A DNA stretch of 64,000 bases, from the NCBI GenBank assembly GCA_942159475.1, contig OW804095.1, forward strand, positions 148,604,808 through 148,668,807. Direction: 5' to 3'. The position numbers and the translations under genes are program-made. Positions 57,067 through 64,000 of the stretch are shown piece by piece; position 1 is the first letter of the stretch, and every line of letters begins with the position of its first letter. Origin of the DNA: Sthenelais limicola (lineage: Eukaryota; Annelida; Polychaeta; Phyllodocida; Sigalionidae). The notes beneath the pieces were generated by a model that ran no database searches, was not told the origin of the DNA, and saw only the letters and a program-made list of their open reading frames with translations.

Positions 57067-60042
57067 TTCCTTAACCACTGTCAATGGGGAAAGAAATGGA
57101 AAATAACATTTTGTTTAAACTTTGCCTCTTGAAAGAACATGGTTAAGTGAATCCAAAAATCCAATAAAAACAATGTCACCGGGTTAGTTTTCATTTAAGG
57201 GAGCCCTGAAATTTATGCCTGTTCACTATAGAAATCTTTGGGAAAAGGACAATTTTTTACTGTACCTTTTTTTTCAGTTTCTCAAGACAATGTTTGAAAA
57301 AAATATTGTGACTGCTTATTTTTCATGCTTGCTTTTCTCCACTGGTGTTCATATTGTTATACGTAGTGTAACACAAATTGATAAGGAGATGTAGCGTAGA
57401 GTATCGTAGCGTAGTTTATTGCGTACTGATGTTAAGTGAAGTGTAGGGGTCACGGACCCTCATTATATGCAACTGGTGCACGGTCGATCAGGACAGGTGC
57501 ACCCTAATTGGATGGTGAAGCCGTCCAATCAATATGTAAATGGCCTCAGTTGGGCTTGTACCAGCATGCAGGTAACATGTATTGAAAATGAAAATTCTAG
57601 GTATGGTGCCTTATGTAACCATAAGGTATAACAATATGAATAACGTTTATATGAATTACCCCTATCATTGTCCACAGCTGTGAATTTATACTTAGGCTGT
57701 CTTAGACTGATCTTAGTTTGAAAGTTGCTGAAAGGCTAAGTGATGGTTTTATAAGCTCATTTAACACCATGTGCTATATGCAGTTTTAAAATGAATAATT
57801 AAAAAAAGTCTATGAAATGTTAACTTGTAAACATTGGAAATGAGAAACGTTTTTTGTTCTTTAAAAAAGTTTTTTGTTCTTTAAATGATTTTTGACGGAA
57901 ATATTAAATTGTTAAGTGATCTCCCAATCAAAAGGGTCACAGACAACTTCTTTTATCAGTGGAGACATGCATCATCCCTTAACTTAATCTTCAAAATTTG
58001 TCTCCCCAAAATGGATAAAACCACATAGGGTGAAAGTTTTTAAATCTAAAATCTTAATCTTCAACAGTTTCAACTCATAAAATAGTAAGATCAGGCCCTT
58101 TGTTTGGGGGTTTTCTTATATCTCTGCATTCAATTATCTCGATAGGACTGTAAAAACAACTCTTGTGTTTGAATTTTATGGTCTCTCAATTATTAGAAGT
58201 TCTGTAAGGAAGAAGTTTACTGAAGTTGTCATCTTCGGTTGATTTTAATTTTAGTTCCTTAAGTCCAATATTATTCAGGGCCAATATTTTGTTGATCAAG
58301 GAAGGCATTGAAATGTGTTAATAATGTTGTTAACTACAGTTTAATGCTGAGTTCTGCAAGGTCTGTTGCGTTTGTATATCTCTGAAGACCTGGTGCTTTG
58401 TGAGTTGCCAGTCCTTTCGCTACATGATAGCAGACTACAGCATCTGGTGAAGTGGTAAAATATACCTATTTTGTGGCCATTTTAATGTGCCAAACTTTTC
58501 AACATTTCAAAAGCATTTCCCATAAACTAAAGACAATCTTGGTTAATGGATAACCCTATCTAGAATGATAGACCTGACTAAAACTATTGTCTGTCTTGAA
58601 GTGGTTAAGATAGTTAATGACACAGGTTTGGGAGTAGTCAAGAATCGCCTTGAAAATGCCCCCAACAACTAAAACAAACCTTCTTAGTCCTATGATGGTC
58701 TTATTTTCCTTTTAACTTTCCCACTTGCTTGGAAAATACAATCCTTTTGAAAAATGTTGCCTCACTCCTCAATGCAGCCTTCCATGGCGTTTGAATTGGT
58801 AGAACTGGGTCACAATATGGTAATATAGGTTACGGAGAACTGTCAACCGACCTCAGATCGCAATATGGCCAGTGTCACACCTATCTCTCTCATTTACAGA
58901 TTCAGTTTTGTAATAAATTTATTATTCGGCCTTTTATCTAAACTTTAAAAAACGAGTTACAAAACCTGCCTGTTTGTGTACATGCTGGGCCTGACTGAAA
59001 AGATTCTCCTGTGACCTGACCTTGACAACCTTGCTGAGTATAACAATGACCCGCCTGATTTTAGAATGGCAGTCAGAAATAAATTCGCTCTCTTTACAGT
59101 AAAATATTGTTAAAACTATGGATTATATCATTTTGGCTTCTCCAGGGATTAGTTAGGGAGGTTCAGATGCACAACACACTAGAATATAGAGTAGAAATTA
59201 CATAACTCATGATTCTAGCCTAGAACAGCAACAAGAGTCACTTTTATTAGAAGCTGCATAATGAATACTGCTTATTTGTGTCTTAGAAATTTTTTTTTTT
59301 TATTTTTTTACTATCAATATTTATTCAATTTATGTATAGCAAATATTGAGACACTATCAAATATTCTCCTTAATACCAACACTTTTAATGAAATTCTAAT
59401 ATGTACATTCACCACATTATGTACTAAAGGCCTTTTCCAACGACTGAAGAAAAAGGGAAACAAATATGTCATCATAACCATTTATTTTTACACATAAACT
59501 TAAAGGTATAACATATTCAATCACAAGTGATCCCTTCCTCCTAGTTGATCCATCACTCCACTCCACTTTCCTTTCCTTTATGCACATTTTTTAAGTCAGG
59601 AAAATCTAAGGTATGCAGTGGATTGAGAACTTTTGCACTAATGATCCTTTGTGATTAAATATGTTTAATCTTGAATAATAAAATGAAACTTGGCCAATTT
59701 CAACTGAACAAACATGTCGCTAGCAGCATCACAACTGATATTAAACACATAGGGCACCTATAGTGTTCTTTGGCACCTGTAGTATCCTTTAACTGTAGTG
59801 TTCTTCAACCCCAAACACCTTAATATTTTTCCTAAAATCTTCTTCTAAAAGTATCAGAATATGAACCAGGCATTATGGTAAACTTAAGGTTTTCTAAACC
59901 AATATCATGTCTCTGATGCTGTTTACCTAAGTATTACTCAAAATGACACATTCAGGTTTTACTGAAACATAAGTTTAGAAACAAAAGCTTGGATGTTAGA
60001 CAGTGTTCTCAAGACTGACCCTTGAAACCTAATAAAGTTTTT
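57067..60042. other. Spacer / introns of the family locus
   Basis: 57085-57270 is homologous to 46375-46480 (intron flank). A 19-bp phrase GTTTTTTGTTCTTTAAA-like is duplicated at 57850-57885. No exon was found by eye. Confidence 0.45.
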
Positions 60043-60048
60043 TTTATT
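60043..60048 (-). terminator. Polyadenylation signal of family copy 1
   Basis: AATAAA on the minus strand 30 bp after the stop at 60078, giving a very short 3' UTR. No comparable signal this close was seen for the other copies. Confidence 0.45.
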
Positions 60049-60077
60049 AAAAAAGGTATATAGCCTTGGTTCTATTG

Positions 60078-60776
60078 CTATTGGGAGGGCCACTCCACCT
60101 CCATAGGGAAGTTAAAGGGTGCAAGCTTGGTCTGTAAGTGAACAAGAGCCTGAGTATATTCCTGGTTGTAGCCATATGCATGAGTGATGGTGCTAACAGC
60201 AGGAGGTGGGTTACCACTGTAGAGACTCTTTGCACTGTGCTCCACCATCCGAGGCACACACCCTTCAGTGGTGTCCTTCAGCACTATTGACATCACCTTC
60301 TCTAAATCACCATGTGTCTGCTGGTAGGGCTGCAGTAGCAGCTTCATGGTCACCCCAAGTTGTTGGGCCTGTATGTAGTTACAAATGTCTCTCTGGTTGA
60401 ACATGGAGTTCTCCACCAGTATGAAATAAGAAACACCTGGGTAGATCTTCATGTCACTCCCATCTTTCTTACTGCCTGATCTGGTAGCTGTAAGAGCTGA
60501 TATGTGCATGAGAGAGCCTGGCATGTTCTTCATGTGTTCATCAAGGCGTGACCGCAGTGTCAACAACTGGTCATACACTCTGTCTAGAAACTGCTGGGAC
60601 TGGTTGAACCAGGAGATGCGGACAGCAACAGCTCGCTTATCTCCGCTGAGGAAGGGTTTGAGCATATGTTCACTGAATATGTTACGGATATCAGGGGACT
60701 TGAGATGACCTATGGGCCGGCCAAATCGAACAGCACACTGCTGGTAGGACTGCTGCTGTTCCTGAAGCTGCTGCAT
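60078..60776 (-). CDS. Terminal exon, family copy 1
   Basis: 232 codons plus stop after a ccctatgcag acceptor, phase 0. It starts with a Gln-rich segment (MQQLQEQQQSYQQ), then RFGRPIGHLKSPDIRNIF, RISWFNQSQQF, MHISALTATRSG, YPGVSYFILVEN, IVLKDTTEGCVPRM and the end FPMEVEWPSQ. Matches copies 2-4 in spacing of all core motifs but is clearly diverged. A polyadenylation signal lies just downstream. Upstream exons are uncertain: the candidate at 61338-61494 ends in the wrong phase. Confidence 0.7.
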   Translation of the reverse strand: MQQLQEQQQSYQQCAVRFGRPIGHLKSPDIRNIFSEHMLKPFLSGDKRAVAVRISWFNQSQQFLDRVYDQLLTLRSRLDEHMKNMPGSLMHISALTATRSGSKKDGSDMKIYPGVSYFILVENSMFNQRDICNYIQAQQLGVTMKLLLQPYQQTHGDLEKVMSIVLKDTTEGCVPRMVEHSAKSLYSGNPPPAVSTITHAYGYNQEYTQALVHLQTKLAPFNFPMEVEWPSQ

Positions 60777-61337
60777 CTGCATAGGGAAAGTAAAACCATC
60801 TCTTAAAGATGCACTCACTAGTAGCTATTTTCTGCAATAAATACTAATTTATATTTGTTATTTTTGTTTTTTTATCCTTAATAATTAGAACTCATTTGGA
60901 TATATTGATCAGAGATTTAGCAGATGCTGACTTTTAGGTGGGGTTTGGACAGAATAAAGTATTTAATAGATTTTGCCTGAAACTTTTTTGGTTTAAAGAT
61001 AAATACCAGCGATCTATCAAAAAAGAAGGAATCATGGAATTTTTAAAAGCTTTGGATTTAGAAAGAGATGCCTGATTATACTTATATTTATGAGAATGTA
61101 CAGTCAATCTATTGGCCCTCAGTCCAAGGCTCTGTCATTCCCAATGACTCATGACTACAGCTACCAAATACGGAAGATTTAAAATAGGATATGGTGACTG
61201 CTGGCCTGGGGCAGAGAGGGCCCCCAATTAAGTCATTTTAGAGGCAGAAAAACCACCTAACTTGAGGACATATGAGACAACTCAATGCCCTATCTTCATG
61301 CTACTTTATTTTCCTTTAATAAATGGAAAACAAATAC

Positions 61338-61494
61338 CAGAACAGCCCATCAACAGGTCACTGGACGTGGTCTGTGTAGGTGCAGGTTCAGTGCATGATG
61401 CATGCAGACAGGGCCTTGCCTTACTGTGTGAGCGGATGTGTGCTACAGCTGTAGTTAGAGCCCCACCCACACTCAGATAGGCCCCACATCCTGT
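61338..61494 (-). CDS. Candidate exon
   Basis: 157 nt open in one frame only, between a tttcag acceptor and a GTATTTG donor, reading GCGAYLSVGGALTTAVAHIR and a Ser/Thr/Pro-rich end. Locally GC-rich compared with its surroundings. It ends in phase 1, whereas the exon at 60776 begins in phase 0, so direct joining fails. It may join an unseen exon or belong to another gene. Confidence 0.35.
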
Positions 61495-62373
61495 CTGAAA
61501 TCAGAGTCAGTGAGTCAACCATGCCTTCTCACCCTTTCCCACTTTATGCCTTCACTGTCTTGTTATTCCACTGTTTTAAAAGAAAGTTAAAGCTGGCAAG
61601 CTGTTTTGGCCATGAGCTTGCCTGCCCTTTATGTCAATAATTGTGTTTATTACTCAGGTTATTACTCAGTTACTGACAACATGATTTTGTAAGTAGATTG
61701 CCCATTGGGGCAACCTATTTTTTTCCTTATTTCAACTACTGCCTAGAGTACACCAGATTTTTCATTTCTCCATATATGCCAAAGATACGATTTTGCAAGA
61801 ATTCCCCCCATCAGACTTCAGACAAAGTTCTAACTTTTAGACTTTGTATTTACAACACAAAACCATGGTTTTTTTAGTATATTTTTAGTGCCTTGGAAGT
61901 GAAGCCTTTGGACAAAGAGGCGCATGGGATACAAAACCAGTAGCCAAAGGTTGTTTATACTTTACTGAGAGACTATATAAATATCTAATATTTGCATATT
62001 AATAATAAACATACTTTACTGCTTATATCTATATCATATTGATATCACTTTTATCTGCTAGTATATTGCAAGGCATGAAGCTAAATATATTGCTTTCACT
62101 AACAGGACATAGAAAGCAGGGCGACTTCCCCTGCAGTTTAGCTCCCAAAATGCATTAGAGACTACACCCTTTTAAGCAGACCACCAGAAAAAGAACAATC
62201 TTTCAGGGATTGAATGATACGTTATTTTGCCAGTTTTAGATATAATTTGGAGGATGACAAAAATGGTAGACCGGCCTCTGGATAAGGTCCAGTTCTTCTA
62301 GTTGTTACCATGAACAAGAGTAGAATACTAAAGTTTGCCTGGAGTTTGCTTACAGAAGCACCAATTCACACTG
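61495..62373. other. Non-coding spacer
   Basis: Nothing recognised on either strand. Confidence 0.5.
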
Positions 62374-62572
62374 TAAGTATACAACCTTGGCAAAGCAAGT
62401 ATTTTTAGAGATGGACTTAAAAAAGATTATTTGCTGCACTTGCCTGAGAGGCCTGAGGAACCTGGACTGGACGACTCAGTCATTGAAGAGGTTGGAGATG
62501 AGAAATCATCAAATCAAGTTCCAAATTCTAATGGCTGTACTCCATAGTCTTGTGCGACAAAACAGAGTGCGA
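62374..62572 (+). pseudogene. Acidic ORF fragment, unknown
   Basis: A plus frame between stops reads KASIFRDGLKKDYLLHL, then PERPEEPGLDDSVIEEV. The acidic, Pro-rich composition is protein-like, but it has no start, no splice support and no recognised motif. Likely a relic. Confidence 0.25.
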
Positions 62573-62582
62573 AATTAACTTT

Positions 62583-62675
62583 TTTCTCCACCCGCCAACT
62601 TGGCGGGTGGAGAAATGTGTGTGGGCGGGTAAATGCAGATATTTACCCGCCCACACATAAATTTACCCGCCCACA
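62583..62675. repeat. Adjacent GC-rich hairpins built on ACCCGCC
   Basis: Hairpin 1: arms 62583-62597 (tttctccacccgcca) and 62601-62615, loop of 3. Hairpin 2: arms 62618-62634 (tgtgtgggcgggtaaat) and 62641-62657, loop of 6. A third copy of the second arm follows at 62661-62675. All are perfect and stand out in AT-rich DNA; the start abuts the preceding ORF relic. Confidence 0.85.
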
Positions 62676-64000
62676 AATTACACTTTAATGACAAAAGTCA
62701 GAGGTGATTCCAATCACACAAGTAAATGATAAAATTCCATTCTTTTTTTCTACCAAAATAATAATGTAACATATTTCGATACAGTTCACCACATTTTTTT
62801 TGCGATACACATGCAGTGTCAAAAAGGCCGACGTGCTCCTTTTACGTCGGCCACTTTGGCTGACGTCGATGTCACCTCCAACGTAATATTTGATCATCGT
62901 ATATACCACTATTTTCAGCATATCTATTGCTGCAAGGTGGGCTGGGGAGGGGCATGAGAAATGGACAGAAAGAATATGACGTACTTAAAAGAGACTGACA
63001 AGAGTGAATCCAACTAGTGTTTGACATTGTATTACACAGTTCGAAACATTAACAATTTAGATGAAGTACACATATCTATGACATTGCATGATAACAGTTT
63101 GAAGGGAGAGGAGCTTTGTAGTCTCATAGCAAATATATTCATGAATGCATAGTATTTGTTTCACTTTTTCTTTTAATTTTCGAATGAATAAATTAGTCTA
63201 AAGAATGTTGAGCTCCTTTAATCCCAAAGGGGAAAATAAAACATGCAAATTATGTTTCATCTCCTATATTTAATATGAATAAATGGATTCACTTTTCATT
63301 GGATTCAACCATTGTGAGGTATTTTAAACTTATTCCATGTAATTGTCATCCCCCGACCTTGCTTCAAAAGATATGCTGAGTAACCCTGAGTAGGCCTATT
63401 ATAGGCATAATCCAAATTAAAGCAAGTAGATTAGTTTATAAATGGAATAAATGATAACAGACCTCATACTGTAACAAGTTCTTAGGAAATATACAAAATT
63501 CTCTATATAAAGATTTTTATGAAAGTATAGGACATTAGGTAGAAAATACAAACATTTTGAGAGGTAATGGACGAAATGTTACTCTAGGAATTCTAAATTA
63601 AATTCTATTTATGTTTTTCATAGGGATAGCTGTCACCTACCTTGAGTAGTCTCAATTACTATGTACCGTGCTAATTTATATTATGACCAGTTCTATCATT
63701 TAACATTTAACATTTGAAGGACTGGTGATAACTAAGGAGGTCTGGTGAAAGATCCTTTTCACTGGTCCGACTGTCCGGTGAAAGTTCTAAAGTTTTCACC
63801 ATGTCTGGATGTCTTACCAATAAAGAACCACATGCCCAAGTCCCTGAAAAAGAGTCAAAACTCAAAGCCCCTTAACCGCCCAGTTGCCACCACCTGGCCA
63901 CCTTCCCCTCAGCTGCTACCTCTCACCAGTGACCACTAACTCTAAACAAATATATTACTGCTACAATACACAATCACAACACTACTGGATTATACTAGTG
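62676..64000. other. Non-coding right end
   Basis: A small inverted pair (ACGTCGGC..GCTGACGTCG) lies at about 62843-62868. A short open stretch at 63745-63939 lacks motifs. No gene is called. Confidence 0.45.

Overview
This is eukaryotic nuclear DNA. The coding exons are short and bounded by GT..AG introns, the spacers are AT-rich and long, and most recognisable sequence is transposable element. The mixture (tyrosine-recombinase Crypton, chimeric EN/RT LINEs, Penelope-like remnant, LTR element, dense small inverted-repeat elements, and an uncharacterised PIN/FEN-like protein type that I associate with aquatic invertebrates) suggests a marine invertebrate, perhaps a mollusc. That placement is inference. 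No prokaryotic, rRNA, tRNA or CRISPR feature was seen.

Layout. 1-5.04 kb: 5' part of a minus-strand LTR retrotransposon (LTR, primer-binding site, gag-like ORF with three AT-hooks, then a zinc-finger-like ORF running off the left edge). 6.9-8.5 kb: decayed minus-strand non-LTR element. 8.66-26.3 kb: probable minus-strand gene of an uncharacterised PIN/FEN1-like protein type. Its big exon carries one in-frame TAG and one 1-nt loss, and a plausible first exon lies at 26 kb. Between these exons is a LINE (13.68-20.3 kb) whose reverse transcriptase is split by a 2.67-kb insertion holding an intact two-exon Crypton recombinase. A 1.1-kb TIR element (21.3-22.4 kb) lies in the same interval. 29.26-30.23 kb: broken copy of another repeated invertebrate ORF.

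32.9-34.6 kb: a 24-bp minisatellite of about 69 units, lying just downstream of a six-exon minus-strand gene end (34.77-41.70 kb) of unknown function. 37-47 kb: six copies of one 240-bp TIR element plus another small element. 45.4, 54.7, 56.3 and 60.1 kb: four minus-strand terminal exons of one paralogous family, two of them nearly identical and arising from a local duplication. 49.4-52.3 kb: another minus-strand gene end, with a Penelope-like remnant and a hammerhead-like motif in an intron. 52.8-53.1 kb: plus-strand exons of unknown identity. The right end is mostly non-coding with small hairpin repeats.

Several ORFs break by one or a few bases at long G/C runs (about 1.2, 9.36 and 19.6 kb; a further C-run lies at 7.9 kb). 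Some apparent pseudogene lesions may therefore be sequencing or assembly errors. All exon models come from reading splice signals and phases by eye; none is supported by transcripts here.
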